Notes under the pieces: model-generated | What the model saw: only the letters and a program-made list of their open reading frames with translations | Database searches by the model: none | What the model was told of the DNA's origin: nothing | Shown here: in pieces, positions 1-10,900 of the stretch | How positions within the stretch are numbered: the first letter of the stretch is position 1 | Layout: each line of letters begins with the position of its first letter | Assembly: GCA_038503065.1 (NCBI GenBank) | Contig: JBCAMK010000007.1 | Coordinates: 1,240,001-1,304,000, forward strand | Direction: 5' to 3' | Source of the DNA: Paragyromitra xinjiangensis | Taxonomy: Eukaryota > Ascomycota > Pezizomycetes > Pezizales > Discinaceae | DNA length: 64,000 bases | Program-made: the position numbers and the translations under genes

Positions 1-507
1 GGGTTTTGGGTGATGATTCTAGTGTTCGAGTGATAGGATGTGAAGATTCTGGAAGTGGATGGACCAATAACTAGGCCCGCTAACCCCTACTGAATTCGCA
101 GATGCATAGTTGAAAAATTAGTATGTAAATAGTAACTAACGGCGTCGTGGCCCATCTAATACTAAGATTATAGGGCTCTAGAGCGTCGGTTGATTTGATG
201 TATACCAGTTTGTGCCCTCACTAGCGGATGATCCGTTCCTCATTTGATTGGCATTTCTTCTTTATATGTAGTTTTCTATTTTGCTATTTCTCTCTAGCTA
301 TTCCAACAGAATACAAAGTTACAAAGAAAATGGAAATTCTCAAAGCAGATAAAACAAAAGCAACAGACAAAAAATGATGGAATAATCGCAGAATCACAAC
401 GCAAAACCCAAGTCGTTTCCAATCTTTTCATAACCCGTAACCAGCTTAGTAATAAGCAGCCTATACATATTTCATCGTCGAAACCTTCTTCATACCATTC
501 TTCTTCC
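1..507. other. 3' flank of the aldehyde dehydrogenase gene, no gene seen
   Basis: AT-rich flank downstream of the minus-strand dehydrogenase. No exon-like reading frame was found. It carries one copy of the dispersed GAGTGAT-N6-TGA word at 28-43. Confidence 0.5.
28..43 (+). repeat. Dispersed GAGTGAT-N6-TGA word
   Basis: Exact copy, middle AGGATG, preceded by TTC. It lies in the 3' flank of the aldehyde dehydrogenase gene. Confidence 0.6.
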
Positions 508-2109
508 TTAAATCCCAAAAGTTGTAATCTTCAAATGCATAAACTCGTCGAAAGCTGCCCTACCGACCAAATTTCCAGTTCCGCTAGCCTTCCATCCTGG
601 TGGGAATAGGTTGACGTCACCGAGGAAGGTTGGTCCGTTGATATTGCAAACACTATTCAGAGTCAGCGAAAGATCCAGTCAAAATTCTTAGTTATTTTTT
701 CAAAAAAAACTCACCCAGCATCGATCCTTTTGGATATCCTCAACGCTCTGGCCAAATCTTTCGTCCAAACCGCAGAAACAAGCCCAAAGATGGTATCATT
801 TGCCAAGGCCACAGCCTCCTCTTCTGAACCAACCTCAGTGATAGAAGCTAGCGGACCAAATGACTCGACATGATACAAATCCATTTTTTTGGTAATTCCT
901 CGAAGCACTACGTTGGGGAACCGGTTCCCATCCTCGAAATCGAATTTGGTGTAGGAATCCTTATTCACAATCTTGGCGCCTTTCGCCAAAGCATCGTCTA
1001 CGAGAGCCTTGACTTTCAGATTTGCCCCGGGGAGCGCCAAGACCTGGAATTCCCCGAGTTTCTCTGCAGCTGCGACGAGAGCAGTAGTGAAGCGGTCGAT
1101 AACAGCGGAATGGACGAGGATCTTCTCGGTAGCCATACAAACTTGGCCGGACTATAGAAAATTATTAGTAAGAACTCATTAGTGATAGGTAGGGAGGGCG
1201 TACATGAACAAAGCTTCCTGCTGCGGCTGCCTCTGCGGCTGCCTCGATATCCGCATCCTCCAATACAATAAATGGCGCCTTCCCTCCTAATTCTAGCGCA
1301 ATCGGCTTCAAGTGTTCTCCTGCCTTCGCTGCGAGTTTTCGTGCCACCATGGAGCTTCCTGTGAAGTCTATCTTCTTAATAACGTCGTGTGCAATCAACG
1401 CATTTGTGATTTCGGCGGCGTCTTCCCGGGAATGAGTAATAAGATTGACAACACCTGGAGGAAAGCCAGCTTCGACGGCAATCGAAGTTACGAGGAAATG
1501 TGTGCGGGGAGAGGTCTCCGATGCTTTGATGATAACTGTGTTACCAGTAGCGACGGGGAAGAAGATAGCGCGGAGAAGGAGAATTATAGGTGCATTCCAC
1601 GGGACGATCCCGAGTATTACACCATAGGGCTCCCTGGTAACATATGCAGTCCTCCCTGCATTAAAAAATTAGCCGAGCTATCATTGTCTCAAGGAGGATT
1701 CTTTTAACTTACCCTCCCCTTGCTCTTCCTCAATACTTCCAGCAATGGTCACCACCGTTCCAGCAATATGCTGCAAAAGCTCAATTCCACCCCTGACGTT
1801 GAAGTCTCTCCATTTCTCGTTTGCACCAGTCTCGAGACGCATACATTCCTTCAGCTCGTCCTGTCGTTTCTCAAGAATGCGTTGGAAGTTTTGGATGAGC
1901 TCACGTCTCTTTGTGTATTTTGTACGAGACCAAGCTGGGAAAGCTGCTTGTGCTGCAGCAGTGATTGCTTCAACATCAGAGAGAGATGATGCGGATGCGG
2001 ACCAGAGGGTTTTGCCTGTAGCGGGGTTTACGACGGGAAAGGTTTTGGAGGAGGTGACTTCTCCATTGTTGATGAGGAGGGGAGTAATGTAGTTTTGGTT
2101 GAGCTGCAT
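508..2109 (-). CDS. NAD(P)-dependent aldehyde dehydrogenase (vanillin/salicylaldehyde dehydrogenase-like)
   Basis: Four exons on the minus strand (2109-1713, 1655-1204, 1151-715, 652-508) join to 1431 nt, giving 476 residues. This is close to the usual 480-500 of the family. The enzyme should oxidise an aldehyde to its acid with NAD(P)+. The general-base glutamate lies in ELGGKAP (E254) and the catalytic cysteine in SGQVCMATEK (C288). Their 34-residue spacing is the family standard. The proline-rich VPWNAP segment before the cofactor region and a C-terminal KASGTGN stretch are also present. All three introns (57, 52 and 62 nt) have GT...AG ends, and the second falls just before the cysteine loop. 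The start is the ATG of MQLNQNYITP; an in-frame upstream extension is open but unlikely. Substrate class is inferred from resemblance to aromatic aldehyde dehydrogenases and is not certain. Confidence 0.93.
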
Positions 2110-2947
2110 GATGATAGTGTTTTTTTCGAGATTGTTTAGATGTGAAATTGGTGTTTGGGATGTGTTGAATGGATTGAGTGAGTTGATTGCGGATTTGAAT
2201 GTGGATTTGAAGCTGTAGTTAAGTACTCTTTTATATCTCAAGGGCTCCTGATGATTGTTAGGAGGGGGAGATGAAGAAAGAGCTGATAAATCCTAGATAC
2301 TGAGCAATTATTCGTATTTCGCCATCACCTCCATGCGTTAGCTCCCCCCGCCGCCATCAACATGCAGAGAGCTATTCAGCATGGTGCTCTAGAACTGGAG
2401 GTTTCCTCCAAGAACTTGGCTTCGCTTGTCTATCGACGCTGTAAATTCCGTTATCTCGATGAGAGCTGGAATTATCGGAGCTATGAAAGCCAGACGAGAT
2501 GGAATTACAATCTTCCGATATTTCCATCCTTCCAAGACTTGCTAGCTCCGTTAATTCCAGGGTAGTATCGATGTTTTCACAATATGGGAATCAACTTTCC
2601 AGGACAAATGACCACTCCAGAGATTGGTCTTCAACCCTATTCCAGCAGTTACAGGGATACTGATTTGATACCATCCCGGACATTTTGCTGTAAATGGTCG
2701 CAAGGATCTAGATTTAGCCCCAGCAGTACCTTACTGTATCGGAAATCCCCTTGTTGCTTTCGGCTATTGATTGCCGGTTGTGCGAATAACCGTTGATCCG
2801 CATGTGGGGTTAAGGTTTCATTCCAAGCGAGTAACTCCATCTGCGAAGCCTTACCCCTCGAGCGGGTGCGGCGCAATTGCAGGATATGGTAATTGCTCGG
2901 GAAAAGCACAGATGCGAGAGAGGTACGTAATTATCCGCCACATGACG

Positions 2948-2969
2948 CTTCGGCCGAATTCGGCCGAAG
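2948..2969. repeat. 22-bp perfect palindrome
   Basis: The half-site CTTCGGCCGAA is followed directly by its exact reverse complement, with no spacer. It is GC-rich in an AT-leaning spacer and could bind a dimeric protein or form a cruciform. No role can be assigned. Confidence 0.7.
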
Positions 2970-2993
2970 GATAGGCGTTAAGAAATTTTTCAA

Positions 2994-3009
2994 TCACAAA
3001 CTATCACTC
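2994..3009 (-). repeat. Dispersed GAGTGAT-N6-TGA word
   Basis: Exact copy, middle AGTTTG, followed by TTG. It lies about 25 bp from the 22-bp palindrome. Confidence 0.6.
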
Positions 3010-4008
3010 AGCCATACATCATAGTACCTTTCTGGTACCTACCTGCTGGAATTTGTTCCTGAAGTGACGATCTTGAGAAAACATGCTTGGAGAAAATTTT
3101 TATATTGAGGGACTTCAAGTATTGGGTACAAGTAGTTGAGGTCATGGAGTTCGGCGTTTACGCATCACCTTTATTGTAATCATCTTGTGTTACCCCCACC
3201 CTGCCCTGGTATTCTACTATTGAACCGTTCACCGATTACCGAGCTGACGGTTGTACCCATGAGTTTAAAGATCTGCAATCATACAGATACATGTATGTAA
3301 CTATGAGCTAAGACATAAGTTTGCCTAGTTGGTAAATTCAATTGTTTGAAATCAAGTTGGTCCCATGCTCACCGCCCCATGCCCAGTACCTAGTTAGCGT
3401 TATCGATATCAGACTTGAGATTGGACGAGCACAAAATTACACGTGAGATGTCAGAACACACCATCGCATGCTGCACAACACCCCAATTGCTATAAACCTG
3501 GTACGTTACCAACGGGGCGTACGTGGCGTGGGAAGCGATGCAGGGGAATATGCAACCTTTCAAATACTGTCCTGTTCCGCTATCTGGCCATTGAGCTCAA
3601 ACTAGCAGTACACGATCAAAAAGGGGAGTATAGCCCTCCCGTTGGCCTTTTGGAGATGTTGGTCGAATACTGAAGGTGTGCTCGACGGAACTGACGTAGT
3701 GGCTTCCGCGCAGATATATCATGCAGGATCCCGGCCCAACAGATTGAGGAGGGCCTAGATCTATGAGGTTACACATGTCCCTATAGTCTCGCGTTATATC
3801 CTCAGCTGCGGCTCCTGCAAAAAAGAATATAAGACACATGTAGCGACCAGGTTCTTCACAACGTTGCGTGGGAATAGGACTGTTTGCGAAAAATGTTGGA
3901 TATGGGAATTTCTATACAAAATGTTCCAATTTCAGTACTCAAAAGCCCTTGAGATGTATGATTGAAAAAAGTAACACTGGCAAAATACAGAGAAGAGAAA
4001 AAGCGCTA

Positions 4009-4024
4009 TCACAGCCCATCACTC
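4009..4024 (-). repeat. Dispersed GAGTGAT-N6-TGA word
   Basis: Exact copy, middle GGGCTG, about 265 bp upstream of the BTB-like gene. Confidence 0.6.
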
Positions 4025-4288
4025 ACGTGCCAAGCCAGACGCAAACGTTGGGAAGCTCTCTAATGCGAGCGTGGCTTCAAGGGAAGAAAACTATTGAGAG
4101 GCAAGCACCGAGCACACGGGCGCCTGAGGGCTATTGTTTGGTATATAGACAGGAGTGCGCTGCAAGCCTCCAGAGAATAAGCAATCGATCTATTCTGACC
4201 TCCGTACGTGCCTAATACCTCAACACTAAGCTTCCACGCATTCGGGTCGGTCGGGAGACAGCCTTGCAACCTCGTATTTAAATCAATC

Positions 4289-5414
4289 ATGAATACCGGA
4301 GGAAGCCAGTATACCTTTCTCCCGGAGTCCTCAGAGCCTCCAGATGTCTTGATAAGCAGTCCATACGGCGAGCTCTGTTATCATTCACGGGTGTTGAAGA
4401 AGTACTCAGCATGGTTCGCCGCTAGTATGTCCGATGTTTGGTGGGGCGGGGAGCCGGGTGACATGCCGCGATACCGATATATAATGGATGTTGACGAAGA
4501 TCAATGTTCGACCTTAATTCCTGTTCACCAACGGGCAGACGTAAGCAATAACATATAAACCCTCAAAACCTAGTCCATATTTTTGTAGCTAAATCTTACA
4601 TGCTTAGAAGGCCAAAATCACGCCAAATACCCCAAGGAACATGGGGGTAGACGCGCATATTATCTACGAGGTTTATGCAGAGATGTTCAGATGCTTCTAC
4701 CACCAACCAATCGCGAGCGGCTCCCTTGTAGTTGCAATACGCCTAGTTTCGCTCGCAGATCAGTACGGCGCTCTGGGCCCCGTTACCGATAGAATACGAA
4801 TCAGCTTCTTCGAGCGGGAGGATCTTGACGCTGCAATCGAGAATTCCCCTCATATCTTCCTAAATTTAGGTTATAAGATGGAGTCAGCACGCATCTTCAG
4901 AGAGGCATTTATCCATATCGTTGGCACATGGGATGTTAAGGAACAGAAATACCCTCAAGATAATTCGGGACTCCCGTACCAGGAAATTTCGGAACCCCTC
5001 CTTACTCTCGTCATGTCGGAAGTCGGTAGGCTGAAGCAGCTGGTTGCGGACGCTATGCTTAGTTTTCTCGCACTGAATAACCATGGCGCGTACATTCATC
5101 GCGTGCAAACGTTGGTTAGGAACGAGCTCGGCAGATGCTTCGATAGATACGCAGAACTTGGGGTAGGTCATGAGGGCGTACTATTCCGTTCGATAGTGAA
5201 TAGTCCGTTTCAACCTTTAGTTAGTGAGTTCCCAGATCTAGATAAGGAAATGCTAGCAGCTCTCCAGCATCAAGCAAGTGGATTAATTTCTAAGGTCAAA
5301 GGGGTAGCAAAAGCCTTGGCCAAAAATAATTCGGGGCTTAAAAGAGAGGTGGATTACTTAACCTGCGCAGAGATCGCGCATGAAGACCTCCCGTGGGATT
5401 TAGTAGGTAATTAA
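4289..5414 (+). CDS. BTB/POZ-like domain protein
   Basis: Two exons (4289-4540 and 4608-5414) around a 67-nt intron with a GTAAGC donor and TTAG acceptor give 352 residues. The N-terminal part (about residues 15-130) reads like a fungal BTB/POZ fold. It has a DVLISSPYGELCYHSRVL-type opening, the segment in which BTB proteins bury an Asp and carry an HxxxL, then a YEVYAEMFRCFYHQP helix and a DQYGAL helix. BTB domains dimerise and often recruit substrates to CUL3 ubiquitin ligases. The remaining 200 residues are helical and match no family I recognise. The start is the first ATG after a TATA-like tract at about 4140, and the frame upstream opens only with non-ATG codons. It is an isolated gene with no operon-like neighbour. 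Many filamentous ascomycetes carry large families of such proteins with unknown roles. Confidence 0.75.
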
Positions 5415-6627
5415 AAATCCGGTGGGCTTGGCTTGAAGAATGTAACTACATGTAGTTTGGCCCAAGACTTCAATTTCTTTAACCTAAACAGTCTTTAAGG
5501 CACCCATCGAGTGATCCTGTGTGACCTGAACCTTTGTTTCCTATCCCACAACACCCAACCACCCCGTATCGAGCACGGAAGAAAATCAAATATAGAATAA
5601 AAACATGGTTCATCTCTAGACACCACCAGAATGAAACAAGTCAAGAAACATTAGCTAACAAGCCTCCCGAATAAACGGCGAGTGACGATCCATGGAGAAG
5701 GATCGTGAGCGATGTGCCGTGTTAGCGCTTCGGAATAATGGATAGCAAATCAACATCCAAGAATCAGCTGGTGGAGAGGGGCCGCACCAAAGTCGCTCAT
5801 TTTTATCCCCTCGCAACGGCCCAGATCGTTAGCTCTGAAGTGGTCATCAATTTTGTTTTTTTTGGAATATCCAATCTTGTCTCTTCCGTAATACCCCTTT
5901 CATAACCCAAATCTCATCCTAGAAAACGGCGCTTCTTTAAAAACATGCTTTCCATGATGTGAATCCCACCCCTCGGCCCATAAAAGCCACAAAGGCGCAC
6001 AAGGAATACAAGGAAGCTCGAGTAAATAGCAGTTAAAAAAAATAAAGAAAAGGAAAGAAAAGAAAAGAAAAGAAAAGAAGCCATAAAACCGTAGTAGAAC
6101 CCAAGAAAATTCCCTAATTTCCCAAACGCAAAATAAAAAAATCACCACCATCATCATGCGTAAAAGATGTTCAGAATTAAAGAAAAAAACTGGAAATTTA
6201 AATCGCAAAATAAACACAGCAACTCCATGTTTTCCTTTCCTGTTAACTTAACCACAACAAAGTTCGTCCTTCCCAAGTTTACCCTAACCATCCCAGACAT
6301 AAAAAACAAAAATAAATCATAATGATATGAAGGGAATAATAAGAAGAGACGGCTCCGACAGAAAAATGCCACAAGCGACGTCGCTAGTAACCAATCATAA
6401 AAACCCTATCAAAGCCAAACTCAAGGGCAATACAACAAAAAAACGCTAAAATCCAAAATTCAACCATCCCTTACCACCAATCCCTAAGGTGTCAAACTCC
6501 ACCCATGAAAAGCCGGCCAACAAAGGAAACATGAAAATCCGGAACCGCAATAAATATAAGAATAGTGAGCAGATTCATTGAGGGAGAAAAAATAATTCGC
6601 TCCAGTCTAGATCTGAGCAACCCCGAC
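5415..6627. other. Intergenic between converging genes, with a purine-rich tract
   Basis: Convergent 3' flanks of the BTB-like gene and the ORP1-like gene. An AAAAG-type repeat lies at about 6050-6080. On the minus strand this is a T/C-rich 3' UTR-like stretch. A perfect ACTACATGTAGT palindrome is at 5445-5456, and a GAGTGAT-N6-TGA copy at 5509-5524. The short open frames here are low-complexity translations of the A/G tracts. Confidence 0.5.
5509..5524 (+). repeat. Dispersed GAGTGAT-N6-TGA word
   Basis: Exact copy, middle CCTGTG, about 95 bp downstream of the BTB-like stop codon. Confidence 0.6.
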
Positions 6628-9280
6628 TCATTCAGGTCCGTCCTGCTTTGCAAACTTTGCAAACATAGTATCGTTGCTATTATCAGGAGGACTAGGCTTT
6701 GCGGAGGCGATTTCCCCAAAAACGGGTCGTTCCGAGCGACGCAAGGTAAATTCGCTTAAAGACTGGCCAGCCATTGCGGCAAGCACGTTTGGAGAAAAAT
6801 CAATATCTGACTTCGGAGCTGGTGGGGAGTTGCAGCGAGAATATCCGTTTGGAGTAGCGATACCAGCACGCGTAGGAATGTGAGGAGGGCGATGAGAAGA
6901 AAGGTACGAACTATCAGCGATAGGGTTGGTCGGGCTGTTCAATTGCATAGGTTCTGAATCAAATTCTGGTGTAGACCTTTCGGTAGACGCAGACGTGCTA
7001 GGAGGTGGGGTGGCAGTCTGGCGTTCGAGCCCAGTTCCAGTAAAAATAGTCACATTTTCGATACGCTCAAGTTCGCGCTGGTGAGGGGCTTCTGGGCTAA
7101 AGGCTCCCTGGTAAGTAACCTGAAATCCATGAGCCCCTTTAGATTGGCGCAGAACCTTATCACTTGGAACAACCTCAACGTGGGAAGGAGCTTTCCCTTT
7201 CCCCTTCCTATCACTCCCCTTTTTAACCGCAGCTGTCTTTGCCTTCTTAGCACCCCTCGAATTTCCTTCATCGCCACCAGAACTCCTACTTCCACTATCG
7301 GAACGCCTCCTCTTTGCTGTCTTATTACCATTAACACTGTCGTCATCAGCCCCTTCTTGATTCTCGTCACCACCTGGATTACCACTGCCGCCTTCGTTCC
7401 CATCACCGTCTAGTCCTTTAATAGGTACAGCCATGGCCAAGTCGACATTTGGCAACAGCTCCACATCGGGAAACTTTCCACCATTTTCCTGTACCTCAAC
7501 TTCAATCCGTTCGAGAAGTCTGTAAATATCGCTAATAGTTTTCTCCATTCCGGTATGACGCATTATCCAATTGTTTCCTCCAGTAGAGTTCCTACGCCTA
7601 ACTGTAGTGACAGTGCTGTTGCGTCTACTACTTTCCCCACTCGTGGGCCCTCCGTCGTTAGGTTCGGGCTCTTCTCCTCCAGTATTTTCTTCAAGATCCT
7701 CATCGGCTTCATCGAGATCATCGCCATTATCGCCCTCGCGGTTCATCCGAAGTTCCTCCCTCCTACGAACCTTAATAACCCAATCTTTGACACCTCCCCA
7801 GAGCTCCAGACGCTCACATTGGCGCTTGACCAACAATACCTGCTGGCGAGCAAATCCCCTAGGGTTGCGATACCTAGAGCGTTGATAATGCTTGCGACAG
7901 TAATATACCCAAACATTTTTAGGAATCTGTCTAGTCGAGAGTTTATTGCGACCAAAAATGTGAGAAACGACCTTGCGAAGTGGTGAGCCAGTCGTGCAAA
8001 TGCTGCAGTATGAACACTTTGGAGATTGATTCAGAAAGTCATGAGGAGAAGGTGGAACAATTGACTGGCTAGGGTCTGTGTTGGAAGGCCCAGCATCAAC
8101 AGAAATGGGTACTGGTTCCTGCCTAGGCGTAGACACCTCAGGTGTTGGGCGAAACAATGGAGTATCATGATTATACGGAAGTTCATTGGTTTGGGTGGCC
8201 ATAGAAACTTTACGAGTTGGGGCAGAACGGTCGTTATCGATGTTGATCATTGATGTCTCATCCTCGATGGTTCTCCCAGTCGAAGCAACAGATCCAGCGG
8301 AAGCTGGTCTCAATTCCGGGCTGTATATTTTAGCACAAACAAATTCAAAACCAGCCGAAAGTAAAAGATGGGTAGGCGACATACTCAATATCCGCATGGG
8401 GCGACGCATTTCCAGATGACCTGTCAGGCTGAGCTGATACATTTCCATGTGTCTCGCTGTTTCCAACTATTTTTTTTTGTTCTACTTTAGCAACACGAGG
8501 AACGCTATCGCTGTGTTTTGAGGATCCGCTGCTTCCTCTGCGGCTAGCTAGCGCCTCTGCTGCTGCTTCTACCTCAAGACTCCTTCGGCCACCAGGCGTA
8601 GCTGTTCCCATTGCAACTTCTGCAAAGTTCAATAAGGTATCATAGCCATGGCTACGAGTTTGTTGTGAGGGTGCAAACACAGAGGGTTGGTACTGTTGCT
8701 GATGCTGTCCATAAGGGTAAGCGTGGGAGGAAGCTGGGGGGAAATAGCCAACATCTGTGCCAGTTTGGCGGTGGAAGGGGTGAGGAGCCGAGTGTGGTGA
8801 TAGGGGACCTTCACCGGAAGCAGGAAGAATGTGCATGGATGAACGGACGTTAGCCAAAGGTGGCAGGCGTCCACCAGAAAATGATGAATTTCTAGTAGAT
8901 GCCTCTTCCGTTTCGTTGTTCATGGCGGAAAATGCTAGGATCTCTGCGTTCACGGCCGCAGATTTGTGGGAGGCTTTCGAGGTTTGTAACGGGCTAGTTG
9001 CAGCGGTTGAAGATTGCAACGAAGGCCCGCTATAAGAGCTGCGAGAGGAGACTGTAGGATAGTGATTCTGTTTGTGTTGATAGGGATGAAACTTCTGGAC
9101 TATCTGAGACAATGGGAACTCAGAGGGAGGGCTATGGTGAGGGAAACTAGCGGGGGCTTCAGCATGCTGAACAGGTCTAGTTTTGTAAGCGTTGGTTCCA
9201 ATATTGATAGTGGTGTCGGTAGGCCTGGAAGGAGTGTTGGAAATAGCAGGGCTGTCGTTAAGGACAAAGTTGAGATCCAT
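6628..9280 (-). CDS. ORP1-like regulatory protein with conserved Cys/His block (HIFGRNK motif)
   Basis: Two exons (9280-8385 and 8320-6628) with a 64-nt GTATGT...ACAG intron give 862 residues. The N-terminal 390 residues are Ser/Pro/Gln-rich and probably disordered. A compact conserved-looking block runs from about residue 400 to 480. It starts with a CxxCxxC cluster (C401, C404, C407), then HIFGRNK (H419 onward), then YYCRKHYQRSRYRNP (C440, H443) and a basic helix. This block resembles the fungal proteins annotated as ORP1-like, with a CTHIFGRNK signature. The Cys/His spacing suggests a bound metal. An acidic stretch (about 500-530) is followed by a lysine-rich, nuclear-signal-like segment around 625-660. 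A nuclear regulatory role is inferred. The molecular function of the family is not established as far as I know. Confidence 0.85.
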
Positions 9281-10900
9281 GGCAATGTCGACAAAAGAAG
9301 GTGTGAATTATTAAGAATTAAGGATGAGCAGCCGTTGACGTGGTGTTAAGGCTGTTCCTACGGTTGCCAGTTGGGATTGACGGGAATTTGAGTGGGCGAA
9401 AGTTGCGTTTGCTCAGTGATCGTGATCCACGGGAGCTGTGGGAAGGTGCCACGACGGAGAGTGGGAACCGTTGTGATGTGTTGAAGCGTGGATGGGGTGA
9501 AAATAAATCGTTGGTGGAGGAGGGGAAGGGAGGTTCGGAAGTCAACAAGGTTGTTATAAAGGCTCCCCCAATGAATTTTCCCAATTCTATGATCGTGAAA
9601 AGCCAAGGGTAGAGCGGGTCTGCTTCTATGGATTGCTAGCACACCCGACGTGACCAGCCAGAGCCCCCCAAGAAGCGAATTGAGTAGCGCTGAACGAACT
9701 CTGTAGCCCCACACTCAGTTGTCTGAGCCTACCTATCTCTTGCTGGCCCTATCTCTGGTGCTGGTACCCTAAGACCAAGCAAAGAGAGAAGGGAATAGGT
9801 ATGTATGTAAAGGCAGTCGACGATAGAGAGGTGAGCGATGACGGAGGGCTTGGTACCGCTGCACACAACCAACCAACCACGATCCAAATGCGGCAATATT
9901 AACAATAGCAGTAGCAGCAGCAGGAGAGATTGAAAGTCGCAGTCGGTCAGGCCAGGTCACCTCCCCTCCCCGCAAAAAGACAGAAAGGGAGATCGGGATC
10001 TTTTTTTCGTGGGGGGGGGGGGATGCTTGTTCAGCTGATGTAGTGTTCCGTTTAAACTTCCGCACGAAGGCACAACTGCTACCCACAATGCCTCTGAATT
10101 GCCCGGATAGCGGGAACAAGTGACGGGAGGGTAAAAGATGAGATAGAAAGATAGGGAGAGGGAGAGGGAGAGGGAGAGCAGCAAGGGTAGCAGCGAAGGA
10201 GCGGAAGATGGGGGAAAGGAACGACGTTGGTAGTGGTAGACAAACCAAACGATAGTGCGCAGGGACAGGAACGAACGTGAAAGAAAATTAGATTAAGTAA
10301 AAATGATTTCCGGTTTGCTGTATGTAGACATTTTCTGTTTTCTTTTCTTCCCGCGGCACTTTTTTTTTTCTTTTTTCGTTTCTTTCCCTTAGTTTCCTTA
10401 AGTCTTCTTTGGCCTGCCTGATATTCATTCAATGTCTCTTGACTTCGCTCGCTCTGTTACTGCGACTTGACCCTCTCAGTCTCTGCGTCTAGACTTGCAT
10501 GCGACTCAACGCACAACACCGCAAAACTGCAGGCCAATAAACTTTTCGAGATCCGTGCCAGTGCACCGGCCAGTAACGGCCGCGCTGGCGATCTGGCCGA
10601 GGAAGGGCCCTGCTGCTGGTGCCGCACTAAAGCGGCTGCTGATGGGCTCGCGAAAAGGGATCTGGGGCTTCATTAAGGAAGGAGCACCAAAAGGGACTGA
10701 CTGCAAGACAACACAAGACAACAGTAGCAACACTTGGTGCTTGTTGTTTGTGCTGTGCTGCTGCTGCTGCTGCTGCTGCCAGGAGGATGGGATGGATGAC
10801 TGGCTCGTGCAGCAGAGCTGCAGTGCCCGCCTGGGAGTCAAGGGTCTTGTGTGTTTGTGCCGAAAGCAACTGTAGAGCTATCCCGGCCTAGGCGAATTGG
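9281..10900. promoter_or_regulatory. Long low-complexity 5' region of the ORP1-like gene
   Basis: About 1.6 kb upstream of a minus-strand start, rich in homopolymer and simple repeats. These include a 12-nt G run (10011-10022), a (GGAGAG)n block (about 10154-10178) and a GCT/CTG run (10757-10779). Several short frames exist on both strands, with strongly biased residues (poly-Cys, poly-Ala, poly-Gln) produced by the repeats. Pyrimidine-rich leaders of this kind are common in front of fungal regulatory genes. The transcript start cannot be placed from sequence alone. Confidence 0.5.
10757..10779. repeat. GCT/CTG trinucleotide repeat
   Basis: About 7.7 perfect units in the upstream region of the ORP1-like gene. 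It makes poly-Cys, poly-Ala or poly-Gln in the overlapping short frames, none of which looks like a gene. Confidence 0.9.

Larger units (their letters stand above)
2110..4288. other. Intergenic, no gene seen
   Basis: About 2.2 kb between the dehydrogenase start and the BTB-like gene. Short open frames are present without splice-consistent continuation or a recognisable domain. It contains a 22-bp perfect palindrome (2948-2969), a TACATGTA-type palindrome near 3288-3299, two copies of the GAGTGAT-N6-TGA word (2994-3009 and 4009-4024), and a TATA-like tract near 4139-4145, about 145 bp before the BTB start. Confidence 0.5.

Noticed and set aside
10495..10875. 126-codon frame with a cysteine run
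   Set aside because: The run is produced by the GCT/CTG repeat; overlapping frames on the other strand are equally long.
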